This document shows, one piece after another, positions 47,415 to 60,000 of a stretch of 60,000 bases of DNA. Source of the stretch: Membranipora membranacea (taxonomy: Eukaryota > Bryozoa > Gymnolaemata > Cheilostomatida > Membraniporidae); the NCBI GenBank assembly GCA_914767715.1, contig OU612067.1, positions 28,682,162 to 28,742,161 on the forward strand, given 5' to 3'. The translations under genes and the position numbers were made by a program. Under the pieces are notes generated by a model. The model saw nothing but the letters and a program-made list of their open reading frames with translations. It was not told where the DNA came from and searched no databases. How positions within the stretch are numbered: position 1 is the first letter of the stretch; every line of letters begins with the position of its first letter.

Positions 47415-50400
47415 AAGTCACTCTCGATTACACTTTTTGTTTTTATATCCAAAGATCAATAATAGATTTTGAATAATTTTTAAAATCTCTGATCAAATAT
47501 AAAGCAACTATATATAAGGATATGCACCTGTCAAGGCACCAAATAAAATTTCTTGAATTTTACATAATTTTTGATGGTGAACATTATTGCCATTGTTGAG
47601 TTCGTAGAGATGATGCAGACATAACAGGCGTGTAGGTGTCGTAGTTGAGTGTTTTTGGGGAAGCTGGTTAGACCCCCACTTATCCCCCATTGCAATCCAT
47701 TATTGAAACATTACAAAAAACGCTCTTTTATTGTTAAGATGATGGATTTGGTCATTAACACCAAAAGGTGAAATGCCCAAGAGGGCGTAATGTCTATAAT
47801 GGAAATGTTTTTGTGGGACTGATTACAAAAGACCAATTCTTCTAGATCGTTTTATCTGACAAAAGATAATGGAATCCATTAATCACATCTTGAGATGGAT
47901 AGTGATTTTAGTATTTACGAAGGTTGCTCCTATATTTATGTAAGGCTTCTTGATGGCGTAATAGGCTCATTTCTTAAGTTGATCTGTGAGCAAGAGACAT
48001 TTGTGGTCTCATCTACACTCGTCTGTGCTTGTGCATCTGAGTAATTCATCATATAATACAGGTGCTAGGATGCTTGGTGCTGGAATAAAGGTGTGTCTAA
48101 ACCAAACTTAGGTAGCACATCAAAGCTGAACATTACCTGGCAAAAACTCGTGACCGGATGATGACTTTGCAAGATTGTATGTTTTGCAGCCTGATTTGCA
48201 AAGTGTTTATGACTCAGCAAAATTTCCTTACCATTGGAATGCTATTATAACCCTGTCAAAAGTAAAGACAGAAAATTTGTGGTACAATAAATATCTTTGA
48301 GGAGGAAGTTCTAGCTACAGTTAGGTATAGCTAGTTTTTGGTGACTTGATGTAAGCTAGCACTTATTTTTGGCTGGTTTCAGGCGGGAGTCGATATAAGG
48401 TATAGAGAGTGAATAACTGTTTGTTAGACTAAAAGTGCACAGCATGTTTCGAAATGGCCAACTTTCCTTCCTTATGGCCAGCGTATTTTGATAAAACTAC
48501 GAGGCTATGCGGAGTAGGGTAGTTTACTCAGACCTATGGTTGCAAAGCCCAGAATGATGATTCGATATACACTTTACATCCGTCCATGGACACTTTGTAC
48601 ACATTTACAGTATGTAACAAATGTTATATTGGACACTTGAGGCGCATCTCACCTTTATCACATGGTATACCCACAATGCACCACTTCATAAGTGCATACC
48701 TAATAAATATATCTGATGCATAGTTATATAATTTGACCACAACCAGAGAACACAGGTGTAGTCTCCGCTGAGCGTATTCTACCACAGGAAGTGAGCTATA
48801 ATTTTAGGTTCACTTTCTTCTTTCAGTCTTACGTCTGCCTACAGTGCCAACTTATTTTTGCCTCAAATAGCCTCAAATATCTTCTCAGATGCTTCTGCGC
48901 ACATGAAGCTTCATAGCTACACCACTTACATACAATAAATCAGACCCTTATGTTACCAGTTGTTGTGTTATTACCCCTAACAAATCCCCCAGATATAACA
49001 ATATATGCATCAATGAAGGACACGGCCTCACCACGGATAGTTTCACACATTTCCAAAACTCCCGATCTTCACTAGCATAAATCCACAATTATTGAGATAA
49101 ACATGGTATGGGAAGTCGTTAACAGCATAGCAAGCTTGGCCACAAAATTACTCTAAACATAGAAAAAAAAAACAGCTCAGGTGCTCTCTGTTCATGGATG
49201 GAGTAATTACATAATACTAATTCTCTTTTCGCAACCATTATAATTAAATATAGTATGTTATATATTATATATTAGGTATTTGTGGTACTTGCAGAATCAG
49301 TTTGAGACACTGTGAAAGAAACCTAAAAGACCATATCATTTGGTAGCTGGCAGTAATTCACCATATATGTCTCCGAATAACAAGGACAGTCTCAACTCAA
49401 CCCACAGTTCAATTCAAAAGCAATAAAGAAGGCTTACTGTGATGAAGTGCTACCACATGACACCTCTTTTCTTCCTCATACCTCAGAGTTGACCACCTGT
49501 ATTATGATCATCAGATCTAAGGTAATCTCACCAAACCAGTGTCACGGATGTGGGGAGGTTATAAGCTTAGTGCCTACTATCATCCTCGCTACATGCCATA
49601 TATGTAAAAAATAATTATAAAAATTAACATTGCACCTGATAATGGTTACTATTTTTGGTCTATTTTTCAATATTTTCTCCACATTTGACCTTAGTTTTTG
49701 CCCGCACTAGGTTCTGTAGGTGTTTCCGACTTCCAGGAACACATGAATATTATTATTTTTAGAAAAAGAAATGTGTTTTACCCATTGCCCACATATGCGA
49801 ATTAAAATTACCAATATTCATTCTAGCTCCCGATTGGCTCTTTCTGAGACATATAATTATTAAAACTGCTAAGTTAGGATCTTAATCCTGCTCCTGTGCT
49901 ATTCTAGGACTTAATCCCTTTGATTTTCACTCATTGAGTTTGAAATTTTAATTAATTCACATCCTCCGCCTTCTTTGCTCATATTAACAGAGTACAGCTG
50001 TATGGTCATTAACGTTGTGTTTCTGAAGGTTGGTTTCAACCAGAGTAGTTTTCTTGACATATTTTTTCAAATTCATTTAACAAGAAAACATCTGTCAATC
50101 TAATGACCACAACTTTCGACGACCGAGAGCCATTAATAAAATGTGAACTGAAGACATTAATCACTTTTAGAAAACATATCTAACGCCTTCAAAAAATGTG
50201 CAAAAAATGAGGATTGTTAAAGCAATAACATGCGTTTAATACTCTGCCCTTACCTGACCAATGTTATGACGGAAACGTTTTGGTATCATGCTACAAAATT
50301 AATTCAGGTCCACAAAAACTTAGCCTGGGTTAATTGTGAAGATAAAATTGGTGCCCGTATACCATCAGATTTCACCAAGCATAAAATAAAGCCAGAAAAC

Positions 50401-52876
50401 CTGCTATTCAGCAATAGATAAAAAACTCTACTTTACAATATCAAAGTTTTGATATGACATGAATTTCATACCAGTAATCAGAAAGTCAAAGTTAGAGAAA
50501 TTTTACCGTCAAAATGTGAGGAGGGAGCAACGATAATGTAAAACATGAATATTTCACATATGTTGTGATGTAGTAGTTGACCTGGTTATGTCTCCCTGCA
50601 GGCTATTGGTAGTTGTGTATGCTGTATTTAGAGCTCAATCTAGACATCATGCAGTTTGGAAATTTACCAGCAGGACAGCGACAATATATTTATTTATTTA
50701 TTTTATTTATTGAGGTTTTCTAAAAGTTTATAATTAAAGCAAAATATATACACACCACCTATCTCAAAGGCCTTGTTGTTTAGTTAAGTTGCTCATTTTC
50801 ATACTTCCCAGAATCTGTGAATACAGTATTTTTTTAGATGAGTTTAGTTTTGTTAGAATATTGTTGAAATATGTAAACAAACCGCCCAACCCAAACCTGT
50901 GCAAAGCCATCTCTCCATCACAACAGTAGCATGTAACATGAAAAACAAAAAAAAACAAATTCATTATCGCTCAAAGTTGGAAAAAGGCGGAATGCTTTCT
51001 TCTCCTCTTTTGATATCCCTCATCTTTCCTTGCCGATCAGAACAAAGCAAGCTCAGTTACCTGCTGTTACTAGTTTACAGTAGATATCCAAGTTATGTCT
51101 ATGAGGGTGTTCTGGTAGGTGAAATGTTTCCGCTTTGTTTTCACATAGTTGGTGATTTTTCAAGTTTTTTATGAAGTTATGCGTTATAATGTTACTAAAA
51201 TGTAGGTAGATCTGAACAAACCAATCAAAGGAATTGTTTTGAAATATTTTATATGGCTAATGTTGTCCGTTTTATCTATTTTATATGTCAATTTAAAGTG
51301 ACAGTCCTACTAGGCCATGTTTGGTATGGTTTTAAAGATCTCAGTCTGAAAAGTCATTAGGGCATATGAAATAAAACAGCCTGTGAACCTAATTGCAGTA
51401 AAACTGCAGCAAAGTCTGAAAATTGGGATCGTAGTGGATCAAAGTGATTTATTGCCTCCCCTGACCACTATGATCTACTATGATCCTTGCTAAAATAGTT
51501 GAAAAAAAAACCAATTGCTATTTTCCGCAATTTTCATTTTTTCATTATTTTTATTTGCCCTATGAACTCACAATATTCGAGTTACTTGGGTAATATATCC
51601 ACTTTTCTAATAGGACTGTCAAATGTCGGTTGACAAATGCAATATGTAACAAGTCTTTAAAATGAAAGCCCACACTGTGTGACAGACAGCAGTTACTAAG
51701 GTATTGACAGAGGCATACTACCTGTATGAGCACTTATTTTTGTGTTTGGCCAGTCGCTGCGTCCCCAGATGGTGAGGCCTACTTCTCTGCAACCTATACA
51801 CCTGATATATCATCTTATTCCACTACAAGCAACTAATCTCTTACCAGTTAGTTAAATAATTCTAAACGTGTATCCATAGGTTCGGTATTGGGGCCATGGC
51901 TCTACCACTCATTCAAGTGCTCAAATAAGAAAACCTTTCTAGAAAACTGCAAAAATTTGTCGCATAAACGAACAGCAATTCATCTGTATTAATATTCATC
52001 ACTCCTTTCCTGCCCTTAGAAAGTTAAATTGTCTTGTACTGAGTGCTTTTTTCAGCAGTACAGTCGGATTTTGAACAACAACAACAACAGTTGCCTTGTC
52101 TCAAATAATGCTATACGGGTACAATCTTCAGAATTTTGGCTTCAAATGTCCTATATTGCTTCTCGTTCGATCATAATTTCCGAAAAGATAACATCACAGA
52201 ATGATTACAGTTCTGTATGGACAGTAGCCAGTTTTATGAAAAAAATACGGTACATGGTTTGTTGGTGCAGCCGATGTTGCTTGCTAAGAAATATTTTAGG
52301 TACTTAGTACATTCCAACACTTGTGTGTTGTTAGATCTGTGTCAGGTGCTGTATGGGACATGAGGCCCTTACAGCACGAATAACAATGCTTTATGGGCGT
52401 TCAGTTCTGGTATACATGACCCATACAGCAAGCCTGCCACACGTCTTACAATACCTGTTGCTAGCCGTTTTTACTGCCCTTTTCAGAACAGCAAAAATGT
52501 TTGCCCCTCTGCGCTTGGCCCAACCACTCAAAAACCCTCGTATCAAGTCCAGACCTCAGTGCTTCCTGGTTTGAGCATCTCAGGCTCTAGTTTTTGAATA
52601 AAAGTGTCACTCCATCAGAGGGTTGTCACTATGCATGCAGTATGCACGACCCATCTCCCAAATTATCGATCATAGAAAGCATGACCATGATAACTTCGTA
52701 ACTACTGAGGATTTTCCAAAACTTCATAGCAGTCTTTGCCTATTATTTCAATGTAATTTTCACCACATCACTATAATTGGTAAGCTACTGTGTAAACCAT
52801 ATCAGTTGCTTAGGAGTTGTCCTCTAAAAAAGATGCATAAACCTAAGAAAAATGGAAATGCTGAATTAACAAAGAA
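47415..52876. other. Long stretch without supported genes
   Basis: AT-rich, with several short ORFs such as 50230-50421 (63 aa, ending KIKPENLLFSNR) that have no neighbours, splice context or family. No tandem array or complete transposon could be outlined. Confidence 0.4.
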
Positions 52877-53101
52877 ATGACAGATGCAGGTGAAACCTGG
52901 TATATGTTCGGCAATGGCAAACAATCTCATAAAAGGCCATTATTTGAGAATTGCAACAAGGCACGAGAAAGAAAAATTAGCAAAGAAGAAAGTTCTCTGG
53001 ATTTATTGCTAGTTTCTAGTTTCCATTCAAAACCAAACAGCAGTCTTGTAGAGTGCAAACAATCAATAGGTTCCTTAGGGGAGGATGAGTTTTCAGAATA
53101 G
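52877..53101 (+). promoter_or_regulatory. Possible upstream ORF overlapping the DDX43 start
   Basis: A 74-codon open frame ends 17 bases past the A of the DDX43 ATG in another frame, so translation of it would compete with the main start if the transcript includes it. Its own ATG overlaps the stop of a preceding ORF (ATGA). Transcript extent is unknown. Confidence 0.25.
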
Positions 53102-56100
53102 TCAGGAATTCAATGGCTGGGATGACTCAAATGTAAATAACTCATGTCAGTCGAACTCGATGTCATCACACAACAATCTAGGAGATGGCGGAGGTTGGGG
53201 ATCATCAAATTCTTGGGGTGGTGGCCAAGAGAGCGATAGCTGGCGAGGAGGGGACTCTGGATCACCAAACAGACCCAGAGGAAGAGGCAGGGGTAGAGGT
53301 CGTGGTGGTAGAGGCCGTGGAAGAGGCAGGCAAAATGACTTCTCTTCTGGATTTGGAGACAACAAATCAGAATCATTTGGTTCAAGCGATGGAGGAGGTT
53401 TTGGTGGCAATCTTTCCAACATGCTTGTGATCTCAATACCCAAGAGCATGATTGGTAAACTAATTGGTAAGTTGGCGTTAAATTCCATTTTTCTCTAGGC
53501 CTAACTTGGGAGTGTCTGTACTCTCCTCTTGAGATAGGGACATCAATTTGTAATTCGTTTAATTGCCATACATTTTTATCAGGTTTATTCTTACTCCTGT
53601 CTTAGACCACTGACCTATGTATATGCAAAGCCAGAACGAAAATGATTTGAATAATCCCGTCTCTCAGTATTTCTCCTCGGAACTGACAGTGAGGCTCTTG
53701 CTGCGGGTAGCTCTTTTTCACCTGAGTTTAATGTTACCCTCAATCGAGCATTTCATTTAATCTATAATCTTTTGGTCTTTGAACAAGCACTCTACAACAG
53801 TACTGCTAAAATATGTTCTTGATTGTGCACTGATCAGACAGATCGTCCATCATGATTAGGTCTTATATACTGAGTTGTCATAATATTATAGGCCTATCTA
53901 TTTTTTCACTATACCTTGAACCTCTCTTGTTTTTTGTTCGGTTTGTTTGGTGGTCATTAAAGCCTTGCCGATTCAATTGTCTACAAATGCATTACCCAGC
54001 ATATGACAGTTAGTTCCCTTGTTTTGACTGTTTGCCCTAAACTATCCTACACCCATTTAAAGGACGAGGCGGTAGTAAGAAGAGAGATTTAGAGGATGAG
54101 TCAGGAGCCTCCATACACATAAAAGAAGTGGACGGAGAAGGCTCTGTTGAGATATCAGGGGATGAGCAGGCTCGCAACAAAGCTAAGGAAATAGTCGACG
54201 CCATCGTTAGGTAGGATGTCAAATGGTTTCACTGAAATCCATTGCTGATTCTATAATCTAGCCAGTGTTTGGCCAACCCTGACCCAATAACTGAATGCTT
54301 TGTGTGTTTTTCATTACCAACAATTCTTAAATTACAACAATTTAGGACCATTATTATATACATATTATACTAAGTGTAAGTTTAACTAAACATAAGTTTC
54401 AACACGTTGAATGATCTTTTACATCAGTGGTTGTCGCTAGTGGTTTGACTGGTTTATGTAATCAAAACACAATAGGATTACTTTAGAATTGAAAGAAAGT
54501 GCTGTTGATAGGAATCACCAATGCAAACAAAATTGAAAAGCTTGATGTTTCTACTCTTGAATGATGGATTAAAATTGCATCATATGGCATGGAAACGTAG
54601 AGAATAATAGCCATTGTCATTAGGGCAAACTGCATTACTTTGAGTCTCTAGGCATTAATCAATAACAGTCCGATATCTAGTTTATAATAATCCTCTTTTA
54701 CTGAGAGGTCAGTCAATGTTTTATCTATTTAAATTATCACCAGTGAATGGGTGAGCAAAGGATGTGCAGGAAGTCGCATAACATAAATGTTCAGAAAAAT
54801 ATTCTTATTACACCCTGTAACAGGCTAATGAACTGTCAGGAGTTCGTTGACCTGACCAAAGCCTCTTAAATAGTCTGAACTATGTATGACTTGGGGACTA
54901 AACCTAATCTATCAAGGATCCTTTTCATACTGTGTTAGCTTATGATAATAAGGATAAAGTACCTGTCAATCTGTACCATATACATCTAGGGTTTCTTCTG
55001 TGACTTAAAATTGTTATACATCTACTGCACCACTGCTTCTAAAGAGGGAATGATTCAAGTCATAGTAACACGCTCAATTCAATTTTTTCCTCACACAAAT
55101 GATCCTTGGTTTATGATAAGTTCTGTTTATGACTTATTCTGCATTCAATACTGTCAACTGTTGAGTCTACAAATTATTATATTGAATGAGCGCAAAATGT
55201 TAACAATGGTAAATCTTTCAAAATTTCCCCTGGCTGATATGGATTATAGCAGATTGCTGGTTCTTGGTAGATGACCTTCCCTATAATATGAGAAACCTTG
55301 ACACTTGTCACTCTGTAATGTTTGTATTACAGTGAAGGATCAACTCGTGGTGGTGGTGGTGACAGGCAGAACGGTGGATTTGTTGGATTTGGAGGATCAG
55401 CAAATGGTGGAGGATTTGGATCTGGAGGAGGATTCGGCGGCGGCAGTTTCGGCTCTCCTGGAGGAGGAGGTTTTGGATCATCTGGTGGGGGATTCGGTTC
55501 TTCAGGCGGTGGAGGATTTGGCTCTGGATTCGGCGGTGGAAGTAGTAATAACACCAGAGGTAGGTTTACAGGCTATCAAGGATTATTTGCCTGTCCTTAT
55601 TATTATTTCAGTATGCTCTAATTTGAGGTTTGGTTGAAAGGTAAACAGATGACACATAAGGCTCTGTGTTTGTGTGTGGTGGTAAACACTGGAACACCAA
55701 ATACCGTCACTAAGATCGGTTAGGCCTGAGCAGCATAAGCTAACATGTAATAAATAGGAACAAAATTGATGGAGTTCAAACAGAATTTTTTTTTCTGTTA
55801 CTCTTACCATAACATCCAATGGCACCCTGCCCCCCCCCTCCTTGCTCAACTTGGAAGAATGGAACATCTCTATGCAGAGCAAGTAGCTCACCGTCATTCT
55901 TAATCATTATGCTATAAGGTCTATTAGCGCTGACCTTCATGTAAGGTATTCCATCCTCATGGCACTAATTTGGATTGTTTTTCCTTTTCCAAGACGAACA
56001 AGAATGGTTTGGTGCTGGTCGCTGATCAGTGTTTTATCAGCTCATCTTGTAATTTTTTGTAATCATCTAGTAATCATAACTATGCATTCACGCCGTTTAT

Positions 56101-59100
56101 GTTTTTGTAGACACACAGGATGGTGGAATGGCTTTCAGGCCTATCGACTGGAACGCAGCGATGAATGCCAGAAATACGAGCGAATACGCTAGTCGCTGGG
56201 CAGGTAAGCTACATTCAGCTTTGTCAACTGTTAATGAGATTTAATCCTTGGAATAAATTAGAATCGAAAAATTGAGTTGAGTTTAGAAAATTTAAGTTAT
56301 TTACGAATTTAAATCCAGTTCACATAATGATACAATTTTGGCAAATTTCCATATATAACACCAGATCCTGCCACGCGCGAATGTCTGTCCCAATATGGAA
56401 CATCACGTTTTTTTCAATATGTAAAACCCGTCATATATAGCTATCTCTCTAGAAAAAACCAGCTTACGAGGTGTTGGAAAAAAACGGTCCATATGTGACA
56501 GAAAAATAAATGTTTCTTCAAATTAATAAGAAGTTGCCTGTCCAGCGGTTGTGCATCAAACAAGTCATGTTGTAGAGTGTCCTGAACTTATAAAGGAGTT
56601 TTACATCGAGGACCCTGAGGTTACAATGATGTCACAAGAGGAAGCGGATGAGATCCGTAAACAGAGCAACAACATCGTAGTTAATGACTTACAAGATGGA
56701 GAGAATAAAAGACCCGCTCCTAACCCCTGTGTCAAATTTGAGCAAGCCTTTGATCATTACCGTAAGTTTCTTTGCAACCGTTACCCCACTATTAGGAGGT
56801 AGTATAGGTAATACTTACCTACAACAGTCAAACCCAAAAATTACCTCTGATCTCATAATAATATTATGAATTAATGAGGGCAAACAGTTCAGTGATCCCA
56901 AGATAATGTTATAAAATACAACTTATTTTACATTCACATTTAAGAAATTGTGATGAATAACCTGTAATTACCTTTTTATCACATCATCTCATCACTCAGT
57001 ATTTTGTAATGGTATAATTCATAGTACAGTAGTTCCAACACTGATAGGCAAGTTATTCCCTAGCCTGTCTTGACAAGCTTCGCTGCCCCCCCCCCCCCTA
57101 CAACAAAGTTGTTGTAGGGGGGGGGGGTGGACAATAAAGCTTGTCAAGACAGGATAGCTGTTCCCCAGTTTGTTCACGATCCAGTATCTGATAATAATTT
57201 ACAGCTCTGATACTGGATGAGATCTACAAACAGAAGTTTGTCCGACCCTCACCTATACAGTTACAGATGTGGCCTATACTACTACAGGGTATGGACTGTA
57301 TCGGTATAGCTCAGACCGGTACAGGTAAAACATTGGCCTTCCTTCTACCAGCTCTAATACACATCGACAATCAACCCGTGTAAGTATGCACCCGCTCACT
57401 GTAACTTACTGTGTAAGTATGACACTCTGTAACTTACTGTGTAAGTATGACACTCTGTAACTTACTGTGTAAGTATGATACTCTGTAACTTACTGTGTAA
57501 GTATGACACTTGCCGTATTTACTGTAACCATAGACAGCTGACTAATGATAGCTAGAGTTCACTTCAGCTAGTTTAGGGGTGACATAAATTTAGCTATCAC
57601 TGAACCGTGGTTTTCAGATATAGGGTTGGAGCGTGAGCAAAGGTTGGCTAGCATTGAAGTTCGCTTTAACAAATATGTGTGAAATGGGAACTTTTCTTCC
57701 TGCAAATACTCATCTAGGGTATCTGAAGAGTATAAGACACTGTGACACTATCCCTTCACACTGTGACTCACAACTATCCCTTCACACTGTGACTCACAAC
57801 TATCCCTTCAAACTGTGACTCACAACTATCCCTTCACACTGTGACTCACAACTATCCCTTCACACTGTGACTCACAACTATCCCTTCACACTGTGACTCA
57901 CAACTATCCCTTCAAACTGTGACTCACAACTATCCCTTCACACTGTGACTCACAACTATCCCTTCACACTGTGACTCACAACTATCCCTTCACACTGTGA
58001 CTCACAACTATCCCTTCAAACTGTGACTCACAACTATCCCTTCAAACTGTGACTCACAACTATCCCTTCAAACTGTGACTCACAACTATCCCTTCAAACT
58101 GTGACTCACAACTATCCCTCCACACTGTGACTCACAACTATCCCTTCACACTGTGACTCACAACTATCCCCTCACACTGTGACTCACAACTATCCCTTCA
58201 CACTGTGACTCACAACTATCCCTTCACACTGTGACTCACAACTATCCCTTCAAACTGTGACTCACAACTATCCCTTCACACTGTGACTCACAACTATCCC
58301 TTCAAACTGTGACTCACAACTATCCCTTCACACTGTGACTCACAACTATCCCTTCACACTGTGACTCACAACTATCCCTTCAAACTGTGACTCACAACTA
58401 TCCCTTCACACTGTGACTCACAACTATCCCTTCACACTGTGACTCACAACTATCCCTTCACACTGTGACTCACAACTATCCCCTCACACTGTGACTCACA
58501 ACTATCCCTTCACACTGTGACTCACAACTATCCCTTCACACTGTGACTCACAACTATCCCTTCACACTGTGACTCACAACTATCCCTTCACACTGTGACT
58601 CACAATTACCCCTTCACACTGAAGAGAAGTTCTCTCAATTATTCTGATCAAATATATATCTGTATAATAAATGCAGATATTGTTGGGAATGCCTTGAATC
58701 TGCTTGTAAATGATTAGTCTCCATAAATGATACATTTTACTCCTAAAATTGAACAATATTCAATTAAGCTTGATAAAGGAGTTAATTAAAAGAAGGATAA
58801 GTGTTCACTCAATCTACTATAGTAATAACAATATGTAATTTCTCAGCATTTTAAGCTTTCATAGAGCTTCATGAATAATTTTCGGATCAGAAAAACACAA
58901 AATTATTATTGCAATTATACCTGCGTCAACTAGGGTTATCCTATGTTGACAAATTAACGAGCAAACAACTCCAGATTTGTTGGACTAATTTTGTCATTAA
59001 AAATTTGGAATGATTGAAACAGGGATTGAAAGACGAACAATCACATAATAATTATTGCGGTAGTTTATTTGTTTGTGTATTGGAAAAAGCTCCAGTATTT

Positions 59101-60000
59101 AACATATTTGTTAGATGTCAATGAGACCTGTGTTCTCCCAACATGAAATCTGATATTTTAATTATTGTTTTTGTAGACCATTAGATCAGCGAGGCGGTGC
59201 TAATGTACTCATCCTCTCACCTACAAGAGAGCTGGCTCAACAGATACACTCAGAAGTCATCAAATACAACTACAAGGGTATCAAGAGGTAAATACGTCCA
59301 CAACTTACATCATTCAGATTCCTGAATATGATCTTTTAAAACCATGTAATAGGGAAATGACTCACTCCACCTCGCATGCTCTCCTATGATATGTAAGAGC
59401 ATGTGTCAAGTTTCTGAGGTTGCTGAGAAACTTGCTTGCAAATATATCGAGACTTAAAATACGGCTGCCAATCTGGTAAGTCTTACTCGTAGACTATGGA
59501 GCAACCCGAAATGTTGGCAAATTGTGTCTAACTTTATCTACATAATAGATGTTATGAATAATAGATGTTATGAGTTGCAGTGTGCATATGCTCTTGCAAT
59601 GGCTTTGATGTATGATTCCGCTATATAACTGCAACAATTTATACAACATTTTCTGAATATGTAAAGCCGGTATCAAAGACCAAATAGCCACAGTAAAGTG
59701 TTGACTACAAATATTTCTCTCAATCGTTGATATGAATGTATATATCAGTGCACTCAATCATAGTAATTCAATGCCCTCCCAGTCTCCTTATGTATACTTT
59801 CCTCTGTGTAATCTCTCTCTATCTGCATGTTATAGTTGTTGTGTTTACTATAGTTATATTATGTATGTTACAGTTGTTGTGTTTACGGAGGTGGGTCGCG
59901 TAAGGAGCAGATAACCAGTGTAGAGCAGGGAGTACAGATTATTATAGCTACACCCGGACGTCTGAATGACCTTGTACAGGCCGGACATGTTAATGTGCTC
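53085..60000 (+). CDS. DDX43: DDX43-like KH/DEAD-box RNA helicase, 3' end beyond window
   Basis: Eight exons seen: 53085-53466, 54063-54210, 55333-55559, 56111-56203, 56546-56761, 57205-57379, 59177-59287, 59874-60000 (cut by the edge); 1,479 bp, 493 codons, all in phase. The ATG is fixed by an in-frame TAG at 53076-53078. Order: S/N-rich start, RGRGRGRGG-type RNA-binding run (about 65-82), KH domain (about 112-176) with GXXG loop G128-RG-G131 spanning the exon 1/2 junction, a GGFGS-repeat exon (177-252), a linker with [10 protein letters not shown] motif FVRPSPIQ (367-374), motif I AQTGTGKT (391-398), PTREL (429-433), GG, and TPGR (477-480). DEAD itself is just past the edge. DDX43 (HAGE) proteins unwind RNA/DNA and are linked to germline and piRNA work; that role here is inference. 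The large FG/RG content resembles Vasa-type granule proteins and exceeds what I recall for vertebrate DDX43. Confidence 0.88.
57060..57157. repeat. Foldback with poly-C/poly-G arms in DDX43 intron 5
   Basis: CTAGCCTGTCTTGACAAGCTT pairs with AAGCTTGTCAAGACAGGATAG; inside are 14 C, then TACAACAA/TTGTTGTA, then a matching G run. Same design as 32245-32351 but different sequence. It ends about 48 bp before exon 6. Confidence 0.65.
57378..57515 (+). repeat. 28-bp tandem repeat that copies the exon 6 splice donor
   Basis: About four units built around TGTGTAAGTATGACACTC follow exon 6. The true donor reads CCCGT|GTAAGTATG, and each unit repeats GTGTAAGTATG, so every unit carries a near-consensus 5' splice site. 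Confidence 0.75.
57748..58621 (+). repeat. 26-bp minisatellite, about 34 units, DDX43 intron 6
   Basis: 874 bp of head-to-tail units starting CTATCCCTTCACACTGTG and ending ACTCACAA. Units differ mainly at one position (CACACTG or CAAACTG) and occasionally CCCTC for CCCTT. The unit contains CACACTGTGACTCACA, partly self-complementary. High uniformity points to recent expansion and probable length polymorphism. Confidence 0.92.

Noticed and set aside
53110-53488. Long minus-strand proline-rich frames opposite DDX43 exon 1
   Set aside because: They are the complement of the glycine-rich coding exon; the same holds for 55327-55554.
57748-58621. CRISPR array
   Set aside because: The repeats are directly adjacent with no unique spacers, so this is a minisatellite in an intron.

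Overview
This is a piece of a eukaryotic, almost certainly animal, nuclear genome. It has AT-rich sequence, short exons (65-576 bp) with GT/AG introns of 0.2-4.8 kb, secreted and membrane proteins of animal type, and a dense litter of LINE, SINE, MITE-like and foldback repeats. Nothing bacterial was seen: no operons, and no long ORF that is not an exon or a transposon remnant. The phylum cannot be fixed from the sequence; a marine invertebrate is plausible but is inference.

Region 1 (1 to about 26.6 kb, minus strand) is a tandem array of three sulfotransferase genes, each about 7-9 kb with its flanks. Copy A loses its last two exons off the left edge; B and C are complete. Six exons join in frame in B (435 aa) and C (451 aa), and exon sizes match exactly from copy to copy apart from exon 1. 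Each product is a type II Golgi-type membrane protein with both PAPS-binding motifs, most like the carbohydrate sulfotransferase 15 group. A and B are recent duplicates whose introns and flanks still align; C is older. Intron 3 of A holds a 4.4-kb insertion with terminal inverted repeats, absent from B and C, with an hAT-like element nested inside.

Region 2 (about 26.6-30.5 kb) has no clear gene. It holds a decayed LINE reverse transcriptase cut by a tRNA-derived SINE with a perfect 13-bp target duplication, and a possible two-helix membrane ORF.

Region 3 (about 30.5-39.1 kb) holds two paralogous genes arranged head to head. Both encode predicted signal-peptide, Ig-like/beta-rich surface proteins with GPI-type hydrophobic tails. 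The minus copy is intact (304 aa). The plus copy has an in-frame TAG in exon 2 and a weakened exon 4 acceptor frame, so it looks like a null allele or young pseudogene.

Region 4 (39-53 kb) is repeat-rich: a TA-flanked inverted-repeat element, a 480-bp foldback and LINE fragments. It also holds one small predicted minus-strand gene (four exons, 124 aa, no recognised family).

Region 5 (53.1-60 kb, plus strand) is the 5' part of a DDX43-type gene: an RG/FG-rich N-terminus, one KH domain, and DEAD-box helicase motifs Q, I, Ia, GG and Ib. It runs off the right edge before the DEAD motif. One intron carries tandem copies of its own splice donor plus a 26-bp minisatellite of about 34 units.

The genes do not form an obvious pathway. 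The two duplicated surface or Golgi families next to each other suggest a locus that evolves by local duplication.
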